A stretch of 64,000 bases of DNA from Vandiemenella viatica (GCA_031002005.1 JARYHS010009186.1:255531199-255595198); one strand, 5' to 3'. Counted from the stretch's first letter, positions 1-11,950 are shown. A program made the numbers and translations. The notes: generated by a model not told the origin, from the sequence alone.

Positions 1-53
1 ATATATTAAAAATTTAGGAATAGAGCAGTAGAAAATTAATTGATGATACTCAC

Positions 54-150
54 ACTGCAAGCCTTTATTGTTTGACCATTGGAATAATCTAATAAAACTG
101 TTGCAGTATTCTCTGTAGCAATTTCTTGATATTGCAGTATTTCTTCAGTC
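54..150 (-). CDS. ZNF341-like gene, most 3' exon in the window
   Basis: Sixth recovered exon of the minus-strand zinc-finger gene. The acceptor is a pyrimidine tract ending TTTTCTAG at 151-160 and the donor is AGT|GTGAGT at 53. The exon has 97 nt: one base that completes the AG left by the 5,850-6,061 exon (AGG, Arg), then 32 open codons beginning TEEILQYQE and ending IKACS. It has no recognisable domain and resembles the low-complexity linker between the N-terminal finger and the main finger array in ZNF341. The remaining exons would lie left of position 1. The match of phase and splice sites is seen directly; membership in this gene is inferred. Confidence 0.6.
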
Positions 151-234
151 CTAGAAAATAATAATAAAAAAGACTGTGTAGCTCAAATGATATATAATAT
201 TAATAGAGCAGGAACAAATGCCATGGGGCAATAC

Positions 235-400
235 TGATATGGAATGGAGGTTAAATAAGTCCAACACTCTCCAAGCTGAAGGGGGGAGGGTGCAATAACA
301 AAAAAAACCACACAAAGAATATTTCAAGCAATGCCCCTATTCATGCAAACAGAAACATCTGACGGAGCTTACAAAGATGCCCGAGATCAAGTCGGCTCGT
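235..400. repeat. Single arm of a foldback repeat family
   Basis: The stretch with GTCCAACACTCTCC, AAGCTGAAGGGGGGAGGG and AATATTTCAAG matches one arm of the foldback at 14,839-15,160 and the copy at 5,450-5,610. It lies in the intron between the 5,850 exon and the 54-150 exon of the ZNF341-like gene. No second arm is seen, so this is a solo or truncated copy. Confidence 0.55.
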
Positions 401-1240
401 GCAAGCTTTTTCAGCCGCTTCTATTTCCAAGAATAAGCACATCCTCTCAATATTGTTTTTTCTGTGTTTGTGAAACATTTTTGTTGCTGTAGCCTTCCTC
501 CCTTCAATTTTTTTATCTTTCCTTTCCATATTAAATGATATACATATATCACACACAGAGACAATAGATTTTTCTTTTATGTGCACATGAATTCTTGTAG
601 TTCAGCTTTTTTTCACACTAAACATGGTCTTCACAGAAAGTATTATAAATTCAAAATTTACATGAAGTGACAAAGTAAATTATTGCTGTTTCATGTAGAA
701 TGTATTTCTTGAATTAAAATTTACATGCTACGATACTAAATTAGTTAGTGTATGTGCTGTGTAAAAATAATTGAGACTTCTAAGGTAATAGTCCCGCCAA
801 ACACAAAAAGAGTTAGTTAATTAACAACATGTACACTAGACAGTTGGAAAAAAAGGGCCCTTGCTCATATTAACATGATGAAATCACAAGGCAAAGAATT
901 CTTGGAAGAAATCCATTTTTCATTCACCAATGGCAGTTGTAAAAGCAAATCCAAGGTGCAGAGACCTGTCTTTCCACAACAATGAATGGTCACAAGCAAA
1001 CAGTCCTCATTGACATCTGTATGATTTAATTCTCTGTACCTAACAATTCCCATTCAAACTGGCAACTAGAATACATATGGACACAAAATTGTATTGTTCT
1101 CATCCCTTTCCTAGAGAGTGTATGAATTTCTTTGGTCAAGAACTTTATATCCATAAGATACTAAATATTTGACATAGTGAGTACAGGTTACATCCATCAC
1201 ATGTCTAGAGTGCTGGAAAAAACATAAGTAAAGGTATTAA
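400..1240. other. Intronic AT-rich DNA, no recognised feature
   Basis: Part of a long minus-strand intron of the ZNF341-like gene. Short open frames on the minus strand (341-586 and 865-1053) have no splice sites in agreement with the gene and no recognisable protein similarity. I see nothing else here. Confidence 0.5.
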
Positions 1241-1500
1241 TTTTCATCATCATCATTCTCTGGCTCCAGTATCCCAGTTGTTGGTCATGAACACTCACTT
1301 CTTCCTGTCCATGAATAGCTCAACAGTCCTCCAATCCAGCCCTATGCCTTCCAAATCCTTCTTTGATCTATCCATTTCTTTTTGGGCCTTCCCACATATC
1401 TTTTCCCTTTGATGTTCATATTAACAGTAGTCCTTTGGTTTTCCTTCCTCATTCATCCTTTGGACTTGTTTATGCCACCTTAGGTAAGTCAGCTGTAATG
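1240..1500 (-). pseudogene. LINE reverse transcriptase C-terminal relic
   Basis: Read on the minus strand with frameshifts, this encodes HKQVQRMNEEGKPKDY, then a KEMDRSKKDLEGIGLDWRTV-like tail, as found at the C-terminus of many arthropod LINE polymerases. It belongs with the RT fragment at 2,340-2,480; the SINE at 1,672-1,847 and the insertion at 1,948-2,190 lie between them. Too decayed to assign to a clade. Confidence 0.5.
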
Positions 1501-1671
1501 TTTTTGCCAATGTTTACACCAGAGTCTGTAACATAATTTAATTCCTTACCTTTTCCTTTCATGTCCCTGAAGCGTGGTACACACAAACCTCTTCTGATGC
1601 TTAAAGTCTACTACTGCCTCTTCTGAATACGGTTCATGTTTCTAGTGCTTAAGTCAGTATGGTGATGTAGC

Positions 1672-1847
1672 AGGTTTTGAGGCTTTATGCCTCGTCAACG
1701 TTGAGGTCGTTACAGGAGGAAAAGGACTAGGGGCAAGGAACGGGAAGGAATTCAGCCATAGCCTTTTGAGCGAAGCAACCCGGCATTCGCCTGAAGTGAT
1801 TTGGGGAAAATGCTGAAAACCCAAATCTGGATGCCCACCACATTTGT
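1672..1847 (-). mobile_element. tRNA-derived SINE, family A, 5'-truncated
   Basis: The minus strand carries the family A body: the blocks CATCCAGATTTGGGTTTTC, AGGCGAATGCCGGG and GACGAGGCATAAAGCC. The same body occurs at 9,733-9,945, 37,611-37,865, 41,725-41,940, 44,708-44,940 and 59,047-59,272. The tRNA-like head is missing here. Confidence 0.7.
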
Positions 1848-1947
1848 TGTAGGTTTTGAATAGTGTATGTTTGCACTTTCTGGGAACTTTGTCGTCCCAC
1901 AACAGAGCTCTGACTTGGTTATAAAATATTGCTACAGTATTGGTTCT

Positions 1948-2190
1948 AAATGAATGTAATCTTTCTCGGCGTTGTTTATGTATAAATGTTTCTCGGGAAA
2001 CAAACCAAGTGATGTTGTTATTAATGCACAATATTTCGGCGACTTTATTCTCCGTCGCCATCTTCAGGTGCAGTTGCAAGTCTTGAAGTCTGCCTTGAAG
2101 TCAGCCTTAAGCGTGTTGTTTGTAAACTGGCATTAATAACAACATCACTCGGTTTGTTTCCCGAGAAACATTTATAAAAAAAAAAAAAAA
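1948..2190 (-). mobile_element. Penelope-terminus-like insertion with inverted arms and 12-bp TSD
   Basis: The insertion is flanked by the direct repeat AGTATTGGTTCT (1,936-1,947 and 2,191-2,202) and ends in a 16-base A run. It contains two 47-bp inverted arms (1,981-2,027 and 2,130-2,176) around a ~100-bp core. On the minus strand the core reads CCTGAAGATGGCGAC, a loop, then GTCGCCGAAATATTG. The same arrangement, CTGAAGA, stem, GAAA, occurs downstream of the Penelope-like GIY-YIG ORF at 63,855-63,890. I therefore call it a Penelope-like terminal fragment; that link is inference. Confidence 0.5.
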
Positions 2191-2339
2191 AGTATTGGTT
2201 CTGTTTGCAACCTCATATTTACTGCTGTTGTCTTTACTAAAGTACTGCCAAGATATTTCAATTAGTCAACATTCTGAATTAGTAGTTTGGGTAGGTAAAT
2301 ATTCGAATTAACAGACCCTTTATTTGTTGTCACTACCAC

Positions 2340-2480
2340 TACTCTGGCTCATTTTCAGTCCATACTGCTCAAACAGCTTGTTCCAAGCCTTGAGCTTCTC
2401 TTGTATCTCTTCTGCACTTTTACCACAAATCTTGACATTATGAGCCAAAACTAGGGCTTTTATTTCTTTTCCATATATTT
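2340..2480 (-). pseudogene. LINE reverse transcriptase fragment (motif C region)
   Basis: The minus strand is open for KALVLAHNVKICGKSAEEIQ followed by EKLKAWNKLFEQYGLKMSQS. This aligns by eye to the RT block with the YADD box followed by the 'EEIQ..L..WN.....YGLK.S' helix. The catalytic YADD has become LAHN, so it is dead. It continues the relic at 1,240-1,500. Confidence 0.55.
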
Positions 2481-2481
2481 A

Positions 2482-4510
2482 TTTGAATTTCTTCAAAATT
2501 CTCCATCACAGCAATGAAGTACAAATAGCATGACGAGAATTCATCAGATTTTGATAAACAATAACACGCAGTCCAAGAAAATCAACTCGACAAGTCACAC
2601 AAGAAATACGAATTCCTCAACCAACAATGTGGAAATTGTTGAGAAAGCAACTGCTTTCTAGCAACATGGATTACAGTTGGTACAAGCTCTCAACAGAAGT
2701 GATAAAGAACATAGAACCGACTTTTGAGAGTTTGATCTAAACTAGATTGAAAAACACTTACTTTTGGAAATTTAGTAACATTTCGAAATAATGACCTAAC
2801 TAAGCAGCAAAATGTACAGAACAGAGTAAAGTGAATACTCAGAAACTATCAAACATGGAAGCAATTTCCCAAAAATGAATGTGTTTTGTGCTGTAACCAA
2901 TGTTTTTGGCACATCTTTTTCTGAAGAGCCCACTGTTGTCCTCTAATGATTTAGTCACTGACTCAGCTAGAAGAAAAGGCAGTGAACTTTACTTTCCAAC
3001 AGGATAGAGCACCAACCCATAGGCACTTGTTTGCAGACCCAGGAACAAAGAATTGTTGCAACAATGAATTAGTCACAGTGCAGATCATGAACAGGTTTTT
3101 CTTCACTGACCTCAAAGAAATCACGATGGCAGATCAAATATTTCTTTCTGCCGCTGCTAGCCAAAAATATAAAGAAAAAAAAACAAGAGCCATCCAAATC
3201 ATAACACCAGACATGTTTCAAAGGAAGTGATATGTGCTAGAAAATCAATACACGTTCTGGTTTCTCAGAGTTGAGGTATGTTAAAAAGGTTATCAGTTTC
3301 AAATACTGAATATTTTTTCAATCTCTAATCTTTTGCTGAATTCGTGTACAGCATTTCACTAAAAAAAACGGTGAGAAAATATATATAATAATTGAGTAAT
3401 AGTTATAAGTTTTGTAAAAATAATCCAGTTTATGATCTTCTGATGTTTAGTGACTTACCTTGAAATTTCTCATCCACACAAATTTTCATAACTATTAGTT
3501 TCATTTTTTATGCTAATTGGATTTTTGTAATTAAATGATTATCTAAATTATTAGTGTCAACAAACATCTCATTAACAAAACAAAGTATCTTGCACATAGT
3601 TCAGTAATGACTAACAAATGCACTTTTCTTATTCAAACATTGGAACTAATTTCATTTAGTACTTCCCTTGAAAATCATTATTTATCTTTGTCTTAGTAAG
3701 CATTATAGGACACAAAAAATGAATAATATATGAATAAGATATTCCATTTTGCAGATACTGTTATTATTAATAATATTGTTGCTTTATATTACTAACCAAA
3801 CATGGATGCAACACCATAATGTGTAATAAGCCATTGAACTTCGACAGAAACAAATCTATATATTAATACGCTAAGCGAAAACTTTGGAAACATTTTTCAG
3901 AATATTGCGCGCACGGAGAAGTGTGAGATTTGGCATAGTTAAAGTTTATATGGAGAAGACGTGCATAAAGCCAAAATGTATATGTAATATGTGTTAAAAA
4001 TACATTAAATTAAATTAAATAAATCCTTCGTTGTATACATTCAATTGTTTTTAAGTGGCAACGACACTTAGCGATTCTGCCAATATCTGTGATCTTTGGT
4101 CAACAGTAAAAAAAAAATATAAGCATAGTTAAAACATGTTACAAATACATTATTAAATGAAAAATAAATTCGCGAACGTGTGTGTGAGTGAAATCGGATC
4201 TGAGTCAACTATGTGACGTGTATTTCCAGCATTGAGATACTCTGTGGTCTTTGGTGAAACCAAAGAATTGAGCTTAATCTCTGAATTTACATAGAAGCAA
4301 CATTTCGAAACGGAGTATTTTCGGAATTCATTAAATCGTGATTTAGATATACGATGTTACAATGATGCAGTTCAAATTGATGTATCTGTAATATGATGGA
4401 GAGCCACCATTTGAACGGAATCTGGTAGTTAAAAAAAAAAAAGTGAGTACATGAATGGCAGCAAAGTCTTTATATACTGAGTTTAGCATTACGTCGGAAC
4501 CTACAAATAT
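2482..4510. other. Intronic AT-rich DNA without recognised genes
   Basis: Low-GC intron of the ZNF341-like gene. A plus-strand open frame at 2,982-3,230 lacks protein similarity that I recognise and runs through AT-rich simple sequence. No further repeats were delimited here. Confidence 0.4.
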
Positions 4511-4513
4511 TGT

Positions 4514-5053
4514 CCTGTCGGTCTGAAATTTGGTACACACATTCCTTAGGTGAAAATATTTGATTTAAAGTGTATATCGTAAGCTTCGAATATGTAGAAA
4601 TGAGGAAAAATCACTCGAAATGTGGGTAGATGCATACATGTTATTACGCAAGAAATACACGTTCATAGATGTTAACATTTATTCCACGTGTTTTTAAGTC
4701 TTCATTATTGAATAAAAACTGCTTTCCACATGCAAATTGCAGATAGATTAAAAGTAGAAAATCATGTAACATTTACGATTTCTCTGTGTGGGCTGACATA
4801 TTGTTTTTCAGTGCTAAGATATATTGTATGGTGTCTACCGTAACTAATAGCAGTTGTGGTTAGGTTGAAATGCAGCCTGGACCAAGAATTGAGAGTAAGA
4901 AACACACAGAAATAATATCGACATGTAATAACGTGTATTTCTTGCTTAATAACATGTGTGCATATACCCACATTTGAAGTGATTTTTCCTCATTTTCACG
5001 CATTCGAAGCTTACGTTGGAATGTATGTACTAAACTTGATACAGATAGGACAG
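4514..5053. repeat. Long inverted-repeat element, arms ~125-150 bp
   Basis: The left arm (4,514-4,663) and right arm (4,929-5,053) are inverted copies, for example CGTAAGCTTCGAA against TTCGAAGCTTACG and AGAAATACACGTT against AACGTGTATTTCT. The 265-bp spacer contains TTAGGTTGAAATGCAGCCTG, a motif that also occurs at 18,953 and, in variant form, at 21,920 and 26,180. It looks like a MITE or foldback; no TSD was identified. Confidence 0.55.
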
Positions 5054-5449
5054 TTTTGGTAAAGTTGCAGTTTACTCACCATACGGTTTTATCGCGACTG
5101 AGTGTACTTTCAGCGATGTGCTTTGTAAGCTACCAGAGACATTAGTTTTTTGTTATAATGTAAACAGTAGTAGTTGTAGTAATTAACTTAATGAATTATG
5201 GTCGAATTTCCACCACTGGGCGATCTCTAGTACCCATAATTCCAGTAAGTTAAAATGAATTAAAACCCAAAATCTTCCAACATAAAATCAATAACCTATT
5301 TGGTCATGGAACCTTGTCTATGAATGTATTTTCTGTAAATGTTAGCAAAAAGATAGAGCACAATACCAAGTAAGATTATGTTAAGCCCTCTATCAAAGCA
5401 AATTAATTTTCTTTTTAAAAACATAGTATGAATTGAAATTTTTGTAATA

Positions 5450-5610
5450 TTTGTATGGGAAGAATAGATTAAATACACCCAACTCTCACCAAAGCTGAAG
5501 GGAGGAGGGCAGCAGAAACATGAAATAATACACAAACAAAGAAAAAATAATATTTCGGGATTAACCCTTTGTCAAGTAAAAGAAACAAATGGCTGAGCTC
5601 GTGCACGCCT
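5450..5610. repeat. Foldback-family single arm
   Basis: Contains TAAATACACCCAACTCTCAC, then AAGCTGAAGGGAGGAGGGCA, ACACAAACAAAGAAAAA and AATATTTCGGG. It is nearly the same as the left arm of 14,839-15,160. The opposite arm is missing. Confidence 0.6.
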
Positions 5611-5849
5611 TACGATCAACACAGCCACTGTTTAAAATATCAATAATAGTTCTGATTATAAATAACTAATTTTTTACCAGTGACATTCAGATTGTTCAGA
5701 CAAAATAAACAAGGAAAGGACAGTGGCAGTGAAACATAATTCCTGTACTAAATGTCAGAGCCAATTTATTTCAATCCAATTTATGTTTGATCAAGACACA
5801 AAAAAATATGCTTACACATATAGTACTTTCTTAAGTGAATGAAACTCAC

Positions 5850-6061
5850 CTTATAACATCATTTTCATCGCCAAAGTCAATGTCAGGCAAAACCACTTGG
5901 CAGTCTTTCCCTGACTGTGATGTACTGGAGTTAACTATACTGACATTTTTTATTGTGTCAACAACTTCATCTTGATTACTTCGTATGTCATGTAATTTGT
6001 TACTTTTAATGAATGAATGAATGCTAGGCAGAGGATCTGCATTACAGGAACTATTTCCCAA
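5850..6061 (-). CDS. ZNF341-like gene, internal exon
   Basis: The acceptor is CCTTTTCAG|TTG at 6,062-6,063 and the donor is ATAAG|GTGAGT at 5,849. The 212-nt exon starts in phase 0 and ends with two bases of a split codon, which the 54-150 exon completes. The translation begins LGNSSCNADPLPS and ends DIDFGDENDVI. It is Ser/Asn/Asp-rich with no fold motif, so probably a disordered linker of the zinc-finger protein. The preceding exon (9,254-9,418) ends in phase 0, consistent with direct joining. Alternative splicing cannot be judged. Confidence 0.7.
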
Positions 6062-6409
6062 CTGAAAAGGATAAATTGATATTTATGCAAAAAAATATTT
6101 TCCTTACCTAGCTATATTGTGATTTGTAACAGTTTACTGAACTCCCTTGTGCATGTTCTACCAATTCACAATGATAACTGTTGGAGAAACATGTACAAGC
6201 TGGCACAACAGAAAACTTTTGGCTCATGATAGCATGAGATAAGTATACTTTCAAATCAGTATAGCTAACTGATGGCAGAATTTTACTTAAAAATCACATA
6301 ATATTACAGACGGAAGGAATTACACTGTTAGTGCACTAATATAATTAGCTGGTCACAGTTTATGAACTTTCAGACAATCGGGAAATGAAACTGCTGTTAG
6401 GCAATGAAA

Positions 6410-6610
6410 ATAAGAAAAATAACCCATCACTTACTACAGATGAAGGCAGGAGGGACAGTTGAACACAAAAACATTAACGCACTTTATAATATTTCGGTGA
6501 ACAATGTTGCAGGTGATACACATTGAAGAGGGAAAGACGCGTACACATCCAGACCTACCGGATGAACGAGCAAAACATGAACCAAGAAAGATGGGTCAGA
6601 TTGCAACCAT
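6410..6610. repeat. Diverged foldback-family arm
   Basis: Has AAAAATAACCCATCACTTAC, GAAGGCAGGAGGGACAG, ACACAAAAACATT and ATAATATTTCGG in the order seen in the arms at 5,450 and 13,674. It is more diverged than the others. The rest of 6,062-7,070 shows no recognised feature. Confidence 0.4.
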
Positions 6611-7069
6611 GGTGGGGGAAGAAAGTTCACTAACAACCAATAGGCATAAAATAATTTTTTTAAAAAATATATATTTTTGATCTGTTAAAATAAAAAGTCA
6701 ATTAATTGTATATCTATAATAATGTAAGCAACAGGTTTACTGGTGGGGTCTTAGAGTGGGGTGAGAACATGGAGGGTGTATGACATCTAGGATGTGTTGA
6801 TAGGCCAATTCCCATCTACGGAGTTACAGGAAAGGTAGAGGTTTCTAGAAAAACTCTGACAGCCCTAACTGTAAAACAGATGTTGAAATTGTTGGAGTCG
6901 TGTGAGCTGGGATGGACTGCTACTGGCTGACAGTATAAACTGTTTGCTGTGGTCACTGAAAGTGTTTTTACAAGTTACTTGGACATTTGATTTCCTTAAG
7001 CCATGCAAATAACGCAGGTCACCATAGCATATCAGATCCCCCGGACATATCAACAAGAATCGCTACCAA

Positions 7070-7560
7070 GTAATTCTCATTTGAGGTCTGTATCAGATTC
7101 ATTGTCTGGTTGCATCCTCAGTTGATCTGCCTGCTCTGGATCTATATTGCTCTGGATTCACACCTCTTCTCTCAATTTTCTTGTAACCTCTTACACAGTA
7201 CCTACCCTTGTATTTTGTCCAATACGTTTAGCAGGCAGATAGGGCGATAGGATTTCGGCAATTTCGAATCTTTGTCATCCCCCTTCTTGATCATTAAAAT
7301 TTCACTCTACTTCCAGATGTTCAGTACTCTGCCCTGATGCAGACATTCATTACAGAGATTACACAAAGTGGGAGTTACTAGCACTATCAGTTCTTGCAGT
7401 ACTTCAGCTTGAATGCCATTTGGATGTGGAGCTTTGTTCCTGGACATGACATTTGTTGCTAGTACTATCTCAAACATGGCGATATTTTGAGTGTGTGTCA
7501 CTTTGCCTGCCTTGGTTCACTTCCAGACAGAGCACTCTGCGTTCCATCACTTCACCTTCA
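7070..7560 (-). pseudogene. R1/Jockey-type LINE RT relic, N-terminal RT blocks
   Basis: The minus strand holds RNKAPHPNGIQAEVLQELI, then LCNECLHQGRVLNIWK, and after a frameshift DSKLPKSYRPICLLNVLDKI and SRSGRSTEDATRQ. These are the 'KAPGPDGI', 'YRPI.LL....K' and 'G..GRST.DA' blocks of LINE RTs in the correct order. It has at least two frameshifts. The endonuclease end of the same element is at 8,340-8,700, split off by the hAT MITE at 7,910-8,246. Confidence 0.65.
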
Positions 7561-7909
7561 ACTTCAGTGTCTGCCAGGAACTACAGGAGTGATACTTCTG
7601 CAGTAATACTTCTTCCAACTTATAGATGTGGTTGCATCTTGTTTTTGTACAGCAGGCAGTGTAGTTGGAGGTTACTTTTCCTGCTGCAATTTTGTATGCA
7701 AAAGTTCATTTTCACAAATGCTTCCCAACTTTTTTGTTTTGTTGCTATTAGTAGATTTCAAATTCATATTTAATTTGTCTATATCTTGCCAGCAGCTGTC
7801 CTCTAATATTGGCAATGAAGCAACATGGGTTAGTCCTTCCTTTACAATCATCACCTTTGCAATCTATCAGTCCAAGGTCTGTCCAATGTGGCAATAGTTC
7901 TCTTTAGAG

Positions 7910-8246
7910 CAGGGTTTCCCAAACTTTTAGCTCCACGTACCCCTATAAAATTTCCCACGCAATAGCAAACTCCCTAAAAAAATGGGTTCTTATTTTATTT
8001 TTTTTTAAACTTTAAAAAAAGTTTTAGTTGCAAAAAGCAATATGTTATTAATTAATGTGATAGATGGACTTGTTTCTTGCAGAAGGCTGAGTTGATTTTA
8101 GGAGTATTTTGCTCATGTTCAATCTCAATTCACCATCATGCATGGGGAGAGCCCGTCCGCCAACATAATATAAATCTTGTCACAAAGCCCCTACAATCAA
8201 CTGGCAAGCCCCTAGTGGTTCACGTACACCACTTTGAGTAACTGTG
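7910..8246. mobile_element. hAT-type MITE inside a LINE relic
   Basis: The left end is CAGGGTTTCCCAAACTTTT and the right end is CACTTTGAGTAACTGTG, imperfect inverted termini of the hAT type. The flanks CTTTAGAG and CTTTACCT are a decayed 8-bp duplication (5 of 8 match). The subterminal CCACGTACCCCTA and GTTCACGTACACCAC are typical of this non-autonomous group. It has no coding capacity. Confidence 0.6.
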
Positions 8247-8339
8247 CTTTACCTTCTCAATGAAATTTGGAGTTCCTACATTAGTTCTCTTATAGCTCGA
8301 TCATCATCATAATTTATTAGGATTTCCAACTGACAAAAC

Positions 8340-8700
8340 CATCTCTCAGCTTATGCCATTCTTCCTTGAATGTCATTAAGGACTGTGCCTCCACTGTTTC
8401 AAATTTGTTCTGCCCTTTGGCCAACTTAAAAGTGATAACATAATGGTCACTGGTTGTTAAGAATTCTAGAATGTTCCAATTTCTTGATGAAATTGTAGAT
8501 TGGTGAATGTTATATTGATGTCTGACTGAACTCTTACCTGGTTGCTATATGTGTAAGGTTTATGTGCAAGATTCCTTACTGTTACATTTACCTCACTAAT
8601 TGCTTCTTCAAAAAGCTAATCTTTTGTATCTGTCACCCCACTATGTCAGAGTATGGATTTAGCATTGGTCATTATTACTACTGGCCTATTTGCTATGGCA
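8340..8700 (-). pseudogene. LINE APE-endonuclease C-terminal relic
   Basis: Minus-strand frames give KPYTYSNQVRVQSDINITFT, then ILEFLTTSDHYVITFKLAKG and QSLMTFKEEWHKL. The 'TSDHYVI.F' block matches the SDH motif near the C-terminus of LINE endonucleases. With the RT blocks at 7,070-7,560 it forms one minus-strand LINE disrupted by a later MITE. Confidence 0.6.
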
Positions 8701-9253
8701 GTGCATACTTCTATTTTTTTTCAATTTATAGTTTAATAGGATCAACCTATGGTACGAAAATCATGTGTAACTGCAATTAAATGTCAAAATGCTTATTTCT
8801 GACCTTATAAATATTATTACACATGATTGGAAAGCTTCACCAAAACTGTTGAATAGATGGTCAATTTCAACTGTTAAAATAAATTTGGAAAACCCTCCAT
8901 GCAAGTGATACAAAGTAAGTGGGGATCACTTGGGAAGACATACAACACCACAATTCCCTCAAGAATTCTGAAGCATATCAGGGTTTTAGAGAAAAGGCAA
9001 AGCAAAGAAGAGGTACGATGTGGACTAAGCTAAGAAAGAACATAAAAACAAATGCAGGAATACTGGACAAATGTTAATTCCCGGGGGAAAAAATGATTGA
9101 AATAACATAACCCAAAGATGGGAAGATTCTTTCATGAAGTGTAAAGATTAGATATGAGAGAAAGGCACATAAAAGAAAATTATCAAGAGAAGCTAACAAA
9201 TATATGTAACTCCCTTCAACGAGGGAGCAAAAAAAAAAAAAAACAGGTCCCAC

Positions 9254-9418
9254 CTCTGATGCTGAAAATATGATGGGATGAACATGTAATTCAGGCACCC
9301 TGAAGTTAGTTTCAGGATTTTGTTGCTCTTCAGAACAGCTCCCGTGGATATGCAGCTCTTCTGGTGGTGATGTGAGCAGGCCTCCTGATTCTATGATACT
9401 TGGAAATGACTGTACAGG
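9254..9418 (-). CDS. ZNF341-like gene, internal exon
   Basis: The acceptor is TTTGTTTTCCAG|CCT at 9,419-9,420; the proposed donor is GAG|GTGGGA at 9,253, a weaker site. The 165 nt are exactly 55 codons, phase 0 to 0, which fits both the CAG end of exon 12,028-12,233 and the TTG start of exon 5,850-6,061. The peptide runs from PVQSFPSIIESGG to IIFSASE and is Pro/Ser/Glu-rich, without a finger. The donor choice is the weakest point. Confidence 0.62.
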
Positions 9419-9732
9419 CTGGAAAACAAACATATTCAATTACTGTTTACAATGTAAACCAAACTATCACAAGTTATAGCAGCAATCATACACACAGGAA
9501 TTAGTAATTTTAAAACATTTAAAAAGTAGCAATAGAACTTGAGCTTAAAATTGCTGACCACTTCACACTTAAGAACAGATTCTACAATCGAATTCTTCCA
9601 TGAATTGAGTAGTGAATTTAATCAATCAAAGCTGACACATCTGATGCAAGGTGTCTCTCACATTCAAGCATGTGGAAGGGCAACTAACATAATATATGTA
9701 AATTTTATGGGAAATATTTTTTTTTGTTTCAT

Positions 9733-9945
9733 TTTGGGATTTATACCTCATCAACATCATCAGAAGCAGGAGGATTAAGGGCAAGGAAAGGGAAGGAACT
9801 CAGTCAAGGCAATTTGAAGGAACTATCCAAGGATTTGCCTGGAATCGTTTTAGGAAACCAAAATTCGTATGGCCAGATGGGGATTTCAACATGCATCGTC
9901 CCGAATGCCAGGCCAGAGTCTTACTGTTCACACACCATGCTTGGT
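9733..9945 (-). mobile_element. tRNA-derived SINE, family A, diverged
   Basis: On the minus strand the tRNA-like head end (GGTGTGTGAACAGTAAGACT) is followed by the family body with CGAATTTTGGTTTCC, AGGCAAATCC and TGATGAGGTATAAA. It is more diverged than the 37,611 and 44,708 copies. It sits in the ZNF341-like intron between the 12,028 and 9,254 exons. Confidence 0.6.
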
Positions 9946-9949
9946 ATTT

Positions 9950-11950
9950 GGGAAAGAGAAATTAAGAGTTTCTTTACAGCAATTTATGTACCCTTCCCGT
10001 TTTTACTTTTGTTTTCCGTATGAAGAGAGCAAAGAACAGAAATTAACATTTTAATCTTCCTAATTCTGATTCACCTGATTTTGTGATTCTGTCATTATGT
10101 GATGAGTTTGAAGAATGTTTACAAATGACTCTTGGCATTCAATGAATTCAGAAGTTGTATTATGACCACAAGCCAAAAATTATTACAATTTTTACTGTAA
10201 GGGAAATTTTTAATGGATGTTCAATCAATTATTAATCTTACAGGTAAACAAGGTTCAATTTTCAGTGTATCTCTTTCCTACTGAGTGACAAAATGTTTTA
10301 GAAGATTTTTCATTATTTTATGGAACCATTCTACTGTTAGATTGTATGCAGAGATATAATACTGTGTAAGCAGGATTACATTGAGAACAGATGGATCAGT
10401 AGTTCAGAGTAAACAGAAGGAAGAAGTGGTAAGAGATTGCAGATTATAATGAGAGAAGACATGTAAAAGAACAGAGACACCAAAGTCAGGCTCTTGGCTG
10501 ATTTTGCACACACACTCAGCCCTGCAGCTACGGCAAGAGGAGTTACTAAGCATCAGTACAATGAAGTGCAGGCATAGGGAGAGTTCAATGGCAAGTATCA
10601 TCACCTACACTTACCAATGCTCTCAAAACGGAGGATATTTTGCCAGAACAGAGAAGCAACCTACAAGATGGCAGTAAGGGAGTGCCCATAAACTACATGG
10701 CTCCAGTTTGGTCTCCTTTGGACCCCCCCCCCCCCCCACATAGCATGACGTGGCTTTTGCCTCAACACCTCCCATGTGGAACGTAGCTTTTTTTCCTATT
10801 AATTCCCGAAGACATTTTGTACCGTTTTCTCTTTAAAGACTATTGTTAAAAATATTGCGTACTGCCTTGTGAGCCAATGTTCGCAAGTTTGTTGTACATA
10901 ATCAATAAACAGCTTTAGTTAGCTGCTCTTATTTCCCAACTTCCTGCCACAGATTTTTACTGCCCTGGGGGTACAAACATAGTTTTTTTTTCTCCATCAT
11001 TATGGCTTATTTCAAATGTTTGTTTTCTATCTCTTTCCTGATGGGACCATGTTAATGGATGTCAACATAGATCATGTTCATTCTCATTTCAAGTATCATC
11101 TATAGTTTTAATAACTTATTTGCATATGCATGTAACATAGCAGTTAATTAAAAATAAGTAAAATTGTATATTAGACTGATAAAGGCCAAAATATTTGTAA
11201 ATTAAAAGTTTAAGGGGAAAAGAAAAGAATAGCAGATTTAGTAAAGATTGTTTGCTCCGATGTTTAAAAATATAAGATCTCTGGAAAAAAAAAGTAAGAA
11301 GTTAGTTAAAGGGAATTGTTGATACAAAAGTCGAATGAGCAAGACAAGATTATCTAGCAGCGGATTAAGTTTCAAAATAATAATAGTTGCATAATGAGAA
11401 CATTGAACATAATATTAGTGGAGAGAAAATTCAATAGATCTTGAATAGAAAAGAACCTGCATATCTTCGGATCAAACTTAATTCAAAATTATTACAAACA
11501 CGGTCACTGTTGGTATGAGAGGATTTTAGACTGAGGAAACAAAAGGAAATAAATTGCAAAGATTACAATCATAATTCTGTCTATAAAATCCATTTATTTA
11601 ATATCACAGTAGTCATAATAATGCGACTTGCAGAAGTGAACAATAGACTTGAGGAAAAGTTTTGAGATATACATTATGCTTATCGAAGAAAGGTGGCAAG
11701 TTGAAAAGGATGAAAGCTAAATTTGTCTGTAGAAATTAACACAGAACACACTTAGTAAATGACTTGGGTGGGACTTGGAACATAGGAACTGGGTAAAGAG
11801 AATGTTGGTCTGTCCCATGCCTGAATAGAAATTAATAGTAGTATGTGGAAGAAAACACAGGATCATACCTCATATACTAACACTTGACTTCAGGAATAAG
11901 AGATTAAGAATGTTAACATTTGTAGGGCTTGTAGTATGTTATCGGCCTAG
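9950..11950. other. Intronic AT-rich DNA; G/C-run MITE fragment near 10,678
   Basis: No exon with consistent splice borders was found. The GGGAGTGCCCATAAACTACA at about 10,678, followed by a 16-C run, resembles the end of the G-rich MITE at 15,884-16,254. The far end is not clear. Confidence 0.4.
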
